Shown here: positions 48,230 to 61,143 of the stretch, piece by piece
Layout: each line of letters begins with the position of its first letter
How positions within the stretch are numbered: position 1 is the first letter of the stretch
DNA from: Tubulanus polymorphus
Taxonomy: Eukaryota; Nemertea; Palaeonemertea; Tubulaniformes; Tubulanidae
Assembly (NCBI RefSeq): GCF_964204645.1
Contig: NW_027437448.1
Location: 46,712 to 110,711 of the forward strand
Length of the DNA stretch: 64,000 nucleotides
Direction of reading: 5' to 3'
Notes under the pieces: model-generated
Told to the model about the DNA's origin: nothing
The model's database searches: none
Seen by the model: only the letters and a program-made list of their open reading frames with translations
Made by a program: the position numbers and the translations under genes

Positions 48230-50276
48230 GGATCAATTATCAAATAAGTTGATTAAATACGGACGCACGCACGGTACCTTGAAGCGACTGCACAGTTTTA
48301 TCAACAGAGAAATGTTGTTTATGTTGAGGGATTAAAGGTTGAACTGATTGCGAGTATCTGCTGCATGTATCGTGTAGTTTAGGTATCGGTAATCGAGGTA
48401 AACTCCTCTGGAAATGATCGGTAGGAATCGAACTACGATGTAATAATTCATCAGCATCAAATTCACTGTCGCAATAAATAGAAAAACATACATTTCAAAC
48501 AGAGTTGTTTTAAACACATATCTTTTAATGAATGTTTAATTCCACTATATATAGGAATGTATAACATGATGTCATTATCTTAAAACCTGTAAAGACGTGT
48601 GTCTCTGAAACGCAGTAGCGTCTGCACAGACAGTGTTTATTGTTTCTAATTACCGTTTTGAATCTTTCTTGTTACTGCTATGAAATTTTTTGATGCATGT
48701 TGATAATTTCTGAAAGAGATAGATACAATTTAAAATCAACTGTTTGGGGAGTGGTGCGGGATGAAAGTAGAGCCAGAGGAGGTATTGCCGGCGCTGGGAC
48801 GAGTTTGTAGCTTGGTACCATAATAGACTAGTCTGAATATAGGACATTGTTACGTTCCTGACAACAACTAGTCTTGGAGACAGGTAACACTGTATGTATA
48901 GCTCCGCTAGGACTCGGGGGGGGTGGTCTTACCGGTATATTACACTGAATACTGCTGCTGCAGCTGCTGCTGCTGTTTATTATCGTCCTGTATCTTTTAG
49001 ATAAACATCTGGACAGCAACATTTTGAATTTTTAGAGCAACCCGGAAGTAAACCGGAACACCGCCACAGCTGTCAGATTTTACACATTGCTACCGAATAA
49101 TTAGAGCAAGGTCAGCTCCACAGCCTTGATAAATGCTTATCGCAAAGACAAAAAGAGGCATAGAAAATATTTTTTATGTAACCGTATTTTGTAAATAAAA
49201 ATATGTATGTAACAGTTCAGTTTCTATACACAGTTTTCTGATATATGAGATTGATCTTAATCAATTTAATGTATGCGAAAAATGTATCTGTTATCATTCG
49301 ATTTAGTGACGCTAATTTAGTGTTCTAGTCCTACGCATGGTGGCAGCACTTGACGGTACTATACCAATGTCCCCGACCCCGCGTGCCGGGTGCCGTTTTC
49401 TGCCCGGGTCACCTATTGCCCGAAAACCTATCGACTATTAAAGAAAAAAGAAAACAAGCAAAGGAAAATATCTTGTATAGAAAGTTTATTAATAATTTAT
49501 AGAAAAGCCTTTTATCCTCAGCACAGAAAGGATTACAAAAATACATTCCATCGATAACATTTTTTTCAACCGTTTTTGTGACAATAGTTCATTCCAATAG
49601 GGGAAAAACTTTTTAAGTATTTCGTTCATTAACAATTAGAATTTTTTTGAATCAAAACTGATCAGAATTTGTTCTAAACTCAATCAGTGATTGGTACAAA
49701 CAACACTGGTGAAAATTGATGATTATCTGAGACAAATTAAATTTGATTAATTAATTTTTACTTTGTGGGCTCCACTTCGCCCAGCTGCATCAGTCTTTCC
49801 TTCTTCCTCTTCTCCAGGTCTCTCTCTCTCTCTTTTACACATCATAAAATAATCGTGATAATTGATATCTGATCATAAATGCAACAATGCTGCAAAATAT
49901 CTAAAAAAACAATAACAGTTTAAACATTAGTTTAATCTATTGATATTAGCATAAAATCATTAGAAATCAAAACTTACTTGAAAAGCAAGAAGAATCACTG
50001 TCAGTGATCTCTCATGAGTCGGACCAATAATTGATCAAATAAAATTAATCAGCGTAAAATTATTACATTCGACAAATTTTCCGTCGTCGCCGAGATTGTA
50101 TTTAATATCGATAATACGCAACACAGCGAATAAACGCACTAAAACACGGCCGAATAAACCGAGGACTTCAACGCGGAATTTCACTAAACTCATTCCTAAT
50201 TTATTCGTTTTAGCATCAAATCTAAAATAAATAATAAAAACATTCTATGAATAAATGGAACAGGAGAAAGGGGGAA
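48230..50276 (-). pseudogene. Tandem unit 8, lacks the MITE
   Basis: CPT2 exon copies 48278-48465, 48654-48709, 48933-49022; DPAGT1 exon 7 copy 49978-50221 with the shared TGA. The piggyBac-like MITE is absent and the site reads TCTTTTAATGAATG, like unit 1, so this unit preserves the ancestral empty site. Confidence 0.92.
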
Positions 50277-52141
50277 GACCAATTATCGAATAAGTTGATT
50301 AAATACGGACGCACGCACGGTACCTTGAAGCGACTGAACAGTTTTATCAACAGAGAAATGTTGTTTATGTTGAGAGATTAAAGGTTGAACTGCTTGCGAG
50401 TATCTGCTGCATGTATCATGTAGTTTAGGTATCGGTAATCGAGGTAAACTCCTCTGGAAATGATCGGTAGGAATCGAACTACGATGTAATAATTCATCAG
50501 CATCAAATTCACTGTCGCAATAAATAGAAAAACATACATTTCAAACAGAGTTGTTTTAAATACATATCTCTTAACCCTTTCAGTGCCGACTAATTAATAC
50601 TCTATAGTGCGGGAGAAAATTTGAAAATTTTGAAGAATTCCACCCTAGTGTGTTGAATAACGGGAATACCCCTATAGTGCATCTACACCGCGGTGCGGTG
50701 TATCATTAGTTACTAATATTTCACTATGTTTGACAGGTGCTGCCATTTTTCAAGAGAGATATAAATTAAATACTAATTACATCAATAGACCGCAGTGCGG
50801 TGTACTAGCAAAATCTATCACTGATTTATACACCGCACTGCGGTGCAGACTGTATAACATGATGTCATATCTTAAAACCTGTAAAGACGTGTGTCTCTGA
50901 AACGCAGTAGCGTCTGCACAGACAGTGTTTATTGTTTCTAATTACCGTTTTGAATCTTTCTTGTTACTGCTATGAAATTTTTTGATGCATGTTGATAATT
51001 TCTGAAAGAGATAGATAAAATTTAAAATCAACTGGTTGGGGATCGGTGCGGGATGAAAGTAGAGCCCGATGAGGTATTGCCGGCGCTGGGACGAGTTTGT
51101 AGCACTTTGGTACCATTTGATTTAGTCACTAGTCTGAATACAGGACATTGTTACGTTCCTGACAACAACTAGCCTTGGAGACAGGTAACACTGTATGTAT
51201 AGCTCCGCTAGGACTCGGGGGGGGGTGGTCTTACCGGTATATTACACTGAATACTGCTGCTGCAGCTGCTGCTGCTGTTTATTATCGTCCTGTATCTTTT
51301 AGTTAAACATCTGGACAGCAACATTTTGAATTTTTAGAGCAACCCGGAAGTAAACCGGAACACCGCCACAGCTGTCAGATTTTACTCATTGCTACCGAAT
51401 AATTAGAGCAAGGTCAGCTCCACAGCCTTGATAAATGCTTATCGCAAAGACAAAAAGAGGCATAGAATTTATTTTTTATGTAACCGTATTTTGTAAATAA
51501 AAATATCTATGTAACAGTTCAGTTTCTATACACAGTTTTCTGATATATGAGATTGATCTCAATCAATTTAATGTATGCGAAAAATGTATCTGTTATCATT
51601 CGATTTAGTGACGCTAATTTAGTGTTCTAGTCCTACGCATGGTGGCAGCACTTGACGGTACTATACCAATGTCCCCGACCCCGCGTGCCGGGTGCCGTTT
51701 TCTGCCCGGGTCACCTATTGCCCGAAAACCTATCAACTATTAAAGAAAAAAGAAAACAAGCAAAGGAAAATATCTTGTATAGAAAGTTTATTAATAATTT
51801 ATAGAAAAGCCTTTTATCCTCAGCACAGAAAGGATTACAAAAATACATTCCATCGATAACATTTTTTTCAACCGTTTTTGTGACAATAAAAGTTCATTCC
51901 AATAGGGGAAAAACTTTTTAAGTATTTCGTTCATTAACAATTAGAAATTTTTTGAATCAAAACTCGATCAGAATTTGTTCTAAACTCAATCAGTGATTAG
52001 TACAAACAACACTGGTGAAAATTGATGATTATCTGAGACAAATTAAATTTGATTAATTAATTTTTACTTTGTGGGCTCCACTTCGCCCAGCTGCATCAGT
52101 CTTTCCTTCTTATCTTCTCCAGGTCTCTCTCTCTCTCTCTT
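50277..52141 (-). pseudogene. CPT2: Tandem unit 9: CPT2 exon copies next to functional DPAGT1
   Basis: CPT2 exon copies 50324-50511 (3), 50946-51001 (2) and 51235-51324 (1) lie directly downstream of the functional DPAGT1 gene, whose exons 7 and 8 form the rest of the unit. A truncated MITE sits at 50575-50850. Confidence 0.9.
51787..51792 (-). terminator. Poly(A) signal of DPAGT1 (repeated in every unit)
   Basis: AATAAA on the minus strand 350 nt after the DPAGT1 stop codon, within TTATTAATAAACTTTC. The same signal is present in the other tandem units, giving nine potential terminators ahead of or between CPT2 promoters. Confidence 0.6.
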
Positions 52142-55100
52142 TTATACGTCATAAAATAATCGTGATAATTGATATCTTATCATAAATGCAACAATGCTGC
52201 AAAATACCTAAAAAAAACAATAACAGTTTAAACATTAGTTTAATCTATTGATATTAGCATAAAATCATTAGAAATCAAAACTTACTTGAAAAGCAAGAAG
52301 AATCACTGTGAGTGATCTCTCATGAGTCGGACCAATAATTGATAAAATAAAATTAATCAGCGTAAAATTATTACATTCGACAAATTTTCCGTCGTCGCCG
52401 AGATTGTACTTAATATCGATAATACGCAACACAGCGAATAAACGCACTAAAACACGGCCGAATAAACCGAGGTCTTCAACGCGGAATTTTACTAAACTCA
52501 TTCCTAATTTATTCGTTTTAGCATCAAATCTAAAATAAATAATAAAAACATTCTATGAATAAATGGAACAGGAGTGAGGGAGAGGGGGAGGGGAGGAGGA
52601 TGGGGAGGAGGGGCGAACTGAGAGATGAAAATCTTACTTTGGTAAACGATGTCTCGGACACGGCACGAAGTGAAACAGCTGAGGAACCGAATAAATAAAA
52701 TTCAAAACTTGCGGAATAAAAAACAGTAACATTGTTTTACTGAAGTGACTGAGAATCGCGACGACTGCGAACGTCATTCCGGAAAAATAACAGAATGTGT
52801 CTCCGACAAATACAGCAGACGGATACCTGGAAATATATACAATCAATCAAATCAATCAATCAATCAGACAGTCAGCTAACCAATCAACTAACCAGTCAGC
52901 CAGCAAGTCAGCCAGCTTACCACAGCCAGCCAATCAATCGACAAACCAGTCAGCTAACTAACCAACCGACTAATCAGACAGCCAACCAATCAGCCAAGTA
53001 ACCAGTCAGCTAACTAACCAGTCAGCTAACTAACCAACCGACTTATCAGTCAGCCAAATAGTCAGCATACAAACAAACCAACTGATCAGCCAGCCAACCA
53101 GTCAACTAACCAACCAACTAATCAGCCAGCCAACCAGTCGGCTAACCAACTAATCAGCCTGCCAACCAGTCAGTCAGTTAATCAATTATTCACTGATAAA
53201 TTACTGCCATATTTTTACTTACCAGTTGTAATACATTAATGCTAATGTAACGGCCAGATAAGGCATCATGAATATCAGTGAAAATACGTGATCATTATTA
53301 AAATCACCTGAAATATAGAATTTATTCATTTTAGCATTAATTAGCATGAATTATAAACGGTTATAATCGAATGTTGATGATTCATACCTCGTAATTCGAT
53401 CAGATTGAATATAATAACTGATATAGAAATGATGACACTTTGACCGCATTCTAATCCATTTATACCGGCTAATATATTAATAGCATTAGTACAGAATACA
53501 GCCAGCATTCCCATATACACATAATACAATAAACCTACAAATATAATACATATATCAATCAGCTGACACACGTAATACTCATTGTATCAATCAGCTGACA
53601 CACGTAATACTCATTGTATCAATCAGCTGACCCCAGTAATACTCATTGTATCAATCAGCTGACACGCGTAATACTCATTGTATCAATCAGCTGACCCCAG
53701 TAATACTCATTGTATCAATCAGCTGACCCCAGTAATACTCATTGTATCAATCAGCTGACCCCAGTAATACTCATTGTATCAATCAGCTGACACACGTAAT
53801 ACTCATTGTATCAATCAGCTGACCCCAGTAATACTCATTGTATCAATCAGCTGACCCCAGTAATACTCATTGTATCAATCAGCTGACCCAGTAATACTCA
53901 TTGTATCAATCAGCTGACCCCAGTAATACTCATTGTATCAATCAGCTGACCCCAGTAATACTCATTGTATCAATCAGCTGACCCCAGTAATACTCATTGT
54001 ATCAATCAGCTGACACACGTAATACTCATTGTATCAATCAGCTGACCCCAGTAATACTCATTGTATCAATCAGCTGACCCCAGTAATACTCATTGTATCA
54101 ATCAGCTGACCCCAGTAATACTCATTGTATCAATCAGCTGACCCCAGTAATACTCATTGTATCAATCAGCTGACACACGTAATACTCATTGTATCAATCA
54201 GCTGACACATGTAATACTCATTGTATCAATCAGCTGACACACGTAATACTCATTGTATCAATCAGCTGACACACGTAATACTCATTGTATCAATCAGCTG
54301 ACACATGTAATACTCATTGTATCCACGGATACTTACTGAGATTTAAATCGTATCCTAGCAACGCGCGTAGCGGTTTAGGTACAATAATTGTAGTGGATCC
54401 AAAATTCACGAAATAAACCATTAACAACGGAAGAGACGCCATCGTAGGCAGCAGCAACTTGTGGCGCCATCTTAAATCTAAAACATCGTCTGCGAACCCG
54501 AGGAATATCATACAACAGATCGACAGCAGAGCAGAAATAAACTCGACCAACTGAAATATATACATACAATTAACAACAGGAGCGGGTACTCGATTCAGGT
54601 GTTAGGAGTGGGTACTCGATTCAGGTGTTAGGAGTGGGTACTCGATTCAGGTGTTAGGAGCGGGTACTCGATTCAGGTGTTAGGAGCGGGTACTCGATTC
54701 AGGTGTTAGGAGTGGGTACTCGATTCAGGTGTTAGGAGTGGGTACTCGATTCAGGTGTTAGGAGCGGGTACTCGATTCAGGTGTTAGCAGCGGGTACTCG
54801 ATTCAGGTGTTAGGAGCGGGTACTCGATTCAGGTGTTAGGAGCAGGTACTCGATTCAGGTGTTAGGAGCAGGTACTCGATTCAGGTGTTAGGAGCAGGTA
54901 CTCGATTCAGGTGTTAGGAGCAGGTACTCGATTCAGGTGTTAGGAGCAGGTACTCGATTCAGGTGTTAGGAGCAGGTACTCGATTCAGGTGTTAGCAGCA
55001 GGTACTCGATTCAGGTGTTAGCAGCAGGTACTCAATTCAGGTGTTAGCAGCAGGTACTCGATTCAGGTGTTAGGAGCAGGTACTCGATTCAGGTGTTAGG

Positions 55101-55667
55101 AGCGGGTACTCGATTCAGGTGTTAGGAGTGGGTACTCGATTCAGGTGTTAGGAGCCGGTACTCGATTCAGGTGTTAGGGGCAGGTACTCGATTCAGGTGT
55201 TAGGAGCAGGTACTCAATTCAGGTGTTAGCAGCAGGTACTCGATTCAGGTGATAGGAGCAGGTACTCGATTAACCCCTGGCAAGTGAGGATGAAGTACTT
55301 ACACGTTCATGTGGAAATGCCTGTAATATTTTCCCTTCCGCGATATGTTGATAAAATACGACTGGTATAAACAGGAATAGAACTAATAGATAAATAGCTC
55401 CGCACAAGACGCCTTGAGCCTCAGGTCTGTCAAATATAAACCACAAATATCAGAAATTACAATTCATATGTTAATGAAAGAAACAGGACAATAAAGGGAA
55501 GCAACTTACACTTTGACTTTTGTCGTTTTGCTCAAATCAATGCCGAATAAATTGGCTTTAATGAACATCTGTTTGAATCTAGGAATTAATCTGAATGTCA
55601 CAATGAACGCGATTATTGATAAAAAAGCGTTTGATAACAATAAATAACTCTGATTTGCGGCATACAT
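52142..55667 (-). CDS. DPAGT1: UDP-GlcNAc:dolichyl-phosphate GlcNAc-1-phosphotransferase
   Basis: It transfers GlcNAc-1-phosphate to dolichyl phosphate, the first step of N-glycan precursor assembly, as a multi-pass ER membrane protein. Eight exons in transcript order: 55510-55667, 55303-55426, 54337-54550, 53388-53534, 53223-53307, 52638-52826, 52286-52529, 52142-52207. They total 1227 nt, 408 aa, exactly the human length. Motifs: [15 protein letters not shown] (Asp-rich), [53 protein letters not shown] and C-terminal [11 protein letters not shown]. Many hydrophobic segments are visible. Exons 7-8 form the right end of the tandem amplification, and the functional exon 7 has TTA where the seven near-full-length internal copies have TGA. 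Introns 2, 3 and 5 are tandem repeats. Confidence 0.97.
52840..53180 (-). repeat. CAAT/CAGC-type tetranucleotide-derived repeat in DPAGT1 intron 5
   Basis: Imperfect mixture of AATC, CAGT, CAGC and AACC words (AATCAATCAATCAGACAGTC...), filling nearly the whole intron between exons 5 and 6. Confidence 0.85.
53546..54330 (-). repeat. 32-bp satellite filling DPAGT1 intron 3
   Basis: About 24 copies of CAGCTGACCCCAGTAATACTCATTGTATCAAT, with two subtypes (ACCCCAG and ACACACG). It reaches within ~15 bases of both splice sites. Each copy contains CAGCTG, an E-box. Confidence 0.95.
54582..55272 (-). repeat. 26-bp satellite filling DPAGT1 intron 2
   Basis: About 26 copies of GGAGCGGGTACTCGATTCAGGTGTTA. 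Variants at the fifth to seventh bases (AGCGGG, AGTGGG, AGCAGG) are grouped in blocks, showing local homogenisation. Confidence 0.95.
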
Positions 55668-57192
<1,525 letters not shown>

Positions 57193-57336
57193 TTTCATCA
57201 AAATATACCATATTTCAAAAACAGTTTTTCTAAGGACAATCTAAGGTGGGCTGGTCCTCGAGTGATGGGTTTAGTTTATTCAATGTTTATGTTCAGTATT
57301 TTTTTTCTGGAATCTTCTGAATTCATTCATTTAACA

Positions 57337-57342
57337 AATAAA
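57337..57342 (+). terminator. Poly(A) signal of SLC35E3
   Basis: AATAAA 145 nt after the stop codon, in AT-rich sequence. Confidence 0.65.
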
Positions 57343-57669
57343 ATAATGTAAATACATGTACTTAAAATCTCTACAAACTTCACTACTTTGAGGATGTGAA
57401 ATCATTGATACCTTTAAATTCCGCTAGATGGCGCATGAGTCGCCAGTAAGATGCAGCGTTACGCTCGAACATGACTTGTTGGTCATTCGTTCAGCTAAAT
57501 GGTACCGGTATATGAATCGCGACACCCCTCGTCATTGAGGAATCCATTCCCAATATCAGACATTGGGACCGTAAAAACTTGACTTGACATAAGACTGTGA
57601 AACTGACCCCTGTAGTGATATGTATGATACGATATAGCAGAAACATTTAGTACAAATACATATAACTTA

Positions 57670-57675
57670 TTTATT
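57670..57675 (-). terminator. Poly(A) signal of PSMB5
   Basis: AATAAA on the minus strand, 62 nt after the PSMB5 stop. A second possible signal lies near 57711. A CTCF-like CGCTAGATGGCGC (57422-57434) stands between the two convergent 3' ends. Confidence 0.55.
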
Positions 57676-57736
57676 TTGAAGGAATTGATTTCAAAAACAC
57701 ATTCATCATTTTTATTTCATCTTCATTTTATCCTCT

Positions 57737-60700
57737 TCATTTCTTCTCTTTCTCTGCGAGATATTTATAATGTAGTTTCATCGTATCTGTTTGAGAAACT
57801 TTAATCCAACCATCTTCCTTCATGTGATACACTACAAAACATACAACATCCTACATTGTGGTGGGCAGTATGAGAGGAGAGGGCAGTATGAGAGGAGAGG
57901 GGGGTGGAGAGGGGGGGTATGTTAAATCGCACACTTTTACCCTAACCATCTCCTCCTCATGGATGTTTTTATATATGCACCTCGTTCCCCCTTTAAGACA
58001 TGGGGCCACACCATTCGATCAACCTCCCTTTTATTCAATCAAATCTTTTACCCTAACCGACTATCTCATGGATGGTTTTGTATGTAATCTCCCTTATTGA
58101 TGGTGCATATAGCATATCCCCTCATTCCCCTCACGTATGGAGGGAGGAAGGGAGGGGTGGATTGAATACTCACAGTTAACGACACCTCCGCTGTACGCGT
58201 CTCTATGAGTGGCGTGATAAATAGACCTCACTCCCAGTTCATACGCTTCCTCTACAGATAAATCATATCTATATCCGTCGTCTAAAACCCCGTAAGCGTA
58301 CGGAGATCCCGATCCAACGGAGAACAGATTACCGGATAATCTCTGACCGTCGCTGTCAACATAGAATAATCCGGGCCCCTACAATTATACAATACCAGAA
58401 ACTAGTTAATAACACCCCCTAGTGGCCAGTCGGTAAAATACTGGAATAATGAATTACTTATACTTACTCTCTTGTCCCAACCAACGATCATAGTTCCCTA
58501 GAATAACAAAATAAAACAATTCAACATAAACAAAGAGAAATACAGAGAGAGGGAGGAAGGGGAGAGAGAGGGGAGAGTAAGAGGAGAAAGGGAGGAGAGG
58601 GGAGAGGGAGGAAGGGGAGAGTAAGAGGAAAAAGGGAGGAGAGGGGAGAGGGAGGAAGGGGAGAGTAAGAGGAGAGGAAGGAGAGAGTAAGAGGAGAGGA
58701 GAGAGGGGAGGAGAGAGGGGAGAGAGGAGAGAGGGGAGGAGAGAGGGAGGAGAGAGGGGAGAGTAAAAGAGGAGGGGAGAGGGGAGGAGAGAGTAAGTGG
58801 AGAAAGGGAGGAGAGGGAAGAGGGGAGAGGGAGAGAGAGGGAGGGAGGAGAGGGGAGTGAGCAAAAGAGGGAGAGGGGAAAGGGAGGAGAGAGTAAGAGG
58901 AGAAAGGGAGGGGAGGGGAGAGGGAGGAGAGAGTAAGAGGAGAGTAAGAGAGAGAGAAGAGAAAGGGAGGAGAGGGAGGAGAGAGGGAGGAGAGCGATGC
59001 TTACCATAGATAAACCCATACCGCGATAGTCATACACAATATTTCCCAATAGTTTTGAAGCCGCAGCAACAGAAATTCTTTCTTTATTCCTCAATTCATA
59101 AATCCTAAAATGAAATGTTTATAACATGTTTGATAAACTGCACCAGAGGAGGAGTTGTGACCGGGTGTGGACCAACTGACCGGACTAGATGTAGTGTATA
59201 CTGACCGGACTAGATGTAGTGTATACTGACCGGACTAGATGTAGTGTATACTGACCGGACTAGATGTAGTGTATACTGTCCGGACTAGATGTAGTGTATA
59301 CTGACCGGACTAGATGTAGTGTATACTGACCGGACTAGATGTAGTGTATACTGACCGGACTAGATGTAGTGTATACTGACCGGACTAGATGTAGTGTATA
59401 CTGACCGGACTAGATGTAGTGTATACTGACCGGACTAGATGTAGTGTATACTGACCGGACTAGATGTAGTGTATACTGACCGGACTAGATGTAGTGTATA
59501 CTGACCGGACTAGATGTAGTGTATACTGACCGGACTAGATGTAGTGTATACTGACCGGACTAGATGTAGTGTATACTGACCGGACTAGATGTAGTGTATA
59601 CTGACCGGACTAGATGTAGTGTATACTGACCGGACTAGATGTAGTGTATACTTACCGGACTAGATGTAGTGTATACTGACCGGACTAGATGTAGTGTATA
59701 CTGACCGGACTAGATGTAGTGTATACTGACCGGACTGGATGTAGTGTATACTGACCGGACTAGATGTAGGGTATACTGACCGGACTAGATGTAGTGTATA
59801 CTGGCGGGACTAGATGTAGTGTATACTGGCCGGACTAGATGTAGTGTATACTGACCGGACTAGATGTAGTGTATACTGACCGGACTAGATGTAGTGTATA
59901 CTGACCGGACTAGATGTAGTGTATACTGACCGGACTAGATGTAGTGTATACTGACCGGACTAGATGTAGTGTATACTGACCGGACTAGATGTAGTGTATA
60001 CTGACCGGACTAGATGTAGGGTATACTGACCGGACTAGATGTAGTGTATACTGACCGGACTAGATGTAGTGTATACTGACCTGGCTTCTCTTGCTAGAAC
60101 TCTCTCCCAGAACATACAATCAGCAGCGCCACCTGCCATCGTACCCAACAGAAACGGGTTGATTTCAATCACTTTCTTCACAGTCTGTGACGCTATCAAC
60201 ACAAACAAACAAACAATAGATTGAGAGATCTCCTGATTTTACTGTTTGATAATCCTTCAATACAGCGTAATACACAGTTTCACTGGTCGCGTATTGAGAC
60301 GATATTGAGGTATGTATTCAAAGGATTAAGCGAAACATCCCCAAAAAATTGATCCCAGATAAAAATAAATAATTTCAGCTCTCTCTGGACAGGACGCAGA
60401 GTGCCAGTGGTTCAGGGAGGGAGGGGGAGGGTATCAGTTGCTTACCGATGAGAGGTCCTGCTGAAGCTCTCGAATCCACTGCAACTATCACACCTTCTTT
60501 AAATTTAAATGCTAAAGTTGTCGTTCCATGATCGAAATGTATTTTCATCGGACTTTCATCATCAGTCAACTCGTTCAAACTTCTCCGACCCTGACACAGC
60601 GAACAAGCAATAAAATAAATTGACAATTGATTGAATATTGAATATTTTGTAACTGTCTGATTCTGTGATGATAAGAATGAAACTCACGTCATAATTCGGA

Positions 60701-60816
60701 GGTACCACAAATCTATCCTGTTCCCCAAAAGTGACATCGCTATTTCGAGCATTTAAAGGGTAAACTTGCGTTTGAAACTGTTTTTTATCGAAACGACAAA
60801 TCTCAGCGAGCGCCAT
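57737..60816 (-). CDS. PSMB5: 20S proteasome subunit beta-5 (chymotrypsin-like)
   Basis: Catalytic subunit of the 20S proteasome. Seven exons: 60688-60816, 60446-60590, 60081-60192, 59005-59104, 58468-58497 (only 30 nt), 58174-58378, 57737-57831. They total 816 nt, 271 aa. A 65-residue propeptide ends HFDHG, followed by TTTLAFKF with the catalytic Thr (residue 66). [71 protein letters not shown] and [12 protein letters not shown] are strongly conserved. The micro-exon encodes [10 protein letters not shown]. Intron 3 is a satellite made of its own donor sequence; intron 4 is GA-rich. Confidence 0.97.
58520..58997 (-). repeat. Purine tract (GGGAGAGGGAGGA)n in PSMB5 intron 4
   Basis: Some 480 bases almost wholly A/G on the plus strand, so pyrimidine in the RNA. 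It is built of AGGAGAGAGG/GTAAGAGGAGAAAGG sub-repeats and adjoins the 30-nt exon. Confidence 0.9.
59172..60080 (-). repeat. 25-bp satellite made of the PSMB5 exon-3 donor, ~36 copies
   Basis: The sense-strand unit GTCAGTATACACTACATCTAGTCCG starts directly at the exon-3/intron-3 border (CCAG/GTCAGT at 60080) and repeats ~36 times with only about eight variant bases. Each following unit is preceded by CCG, so each is a potential 5' splice site (CCG/GTCAGTA). Confidence 0.97.
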
Positions 60817-61143
60817 GATGACTTTGGGTATTTATGCCGTCAGGTGCTGCCATCTAGCGCTTTTACAAATATATTCCTCTAGACTGGTTACCGGTCTCGT
60901 TTGAATGGGACAGTCAGCCAGTCTAATACTCCTGCCGTACGACTGATGAAATCCGATGACATTTAGGGTCAGGGTTAGTTAGAATTTTATCTGGCTGGTA
61001 AGGCAAAATCACTTCAAACCCGACAGTCGGTTTCCGGTTGGCTCCGGTTAATTCCGGTCGGTTTCAGTTGGTTATTAGTAGAAGCCGTCAAGTCAAATCC
61101 AATTAAATGTTATTGAAAGTTACTTCCGGGTTGGTTGATAGAA
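60817..61143. promoter_or_regulatory. Bidirectional promoter between PSMB5 and SMIM13
   Basis: The start codons diverge across 327 bp. GTTACTTCCGGGTT (61119-61132) is the inverse of the ACCCGGAAGTAA motif seen in the other two promoters. A CTCF-like GCTGCCATCTAGCGC lies at 60846-60860. No TATA box is seen. Confidence 0.7.

Larger units (their letters stand above)
31683..52590 (-). repeat. Ninefold head-to-tail tandem amplification of the DPAGT1-CPT2 gene junction
   Basis: Units start where CPT2 intron 3 sequence (GATCAATTATCAAATAAG) follows DPAGT1 intron 6 sequence (AATGGAACAGGAG, GA-rich): about 31683, 34015, 36141, 38490, 41146, 43497, 45867, 48230 and 50277, ending near 52590. Each holds, in plus-strand order, CPT2 exons 3, 2, 1, the promoter, the DPAGT1 3' UTR and poly(A) signal, then DPAGT1 exons 8 and 7. 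The joints show the duplication ran from CPT2 intron 3 to DPAGT1 intron 6. Units 3-4 and 5-6 are almost identical as pairs, a ~4.7-kb higher-order repeat. Confidence 0.97.

Noticed and set aside
52081-52141. Coding-looking segment after the DPAGT1 stop (minus strand, EKRKKERLMQLGEVEPTK in several units)
   Set aside because: It lies in the 3' UTR, is not in frame with DPAGT1, and the functional gene's own copy has a one-base deletion that breaks it. Probably chance in a purine-rich UTR.
58454-59094. Long Leu/Ser/Pro-rich minus-strand frames
   Set aside because: They read through the pyrimidine-rich intron of PSMB5; only the short exon parts are real.
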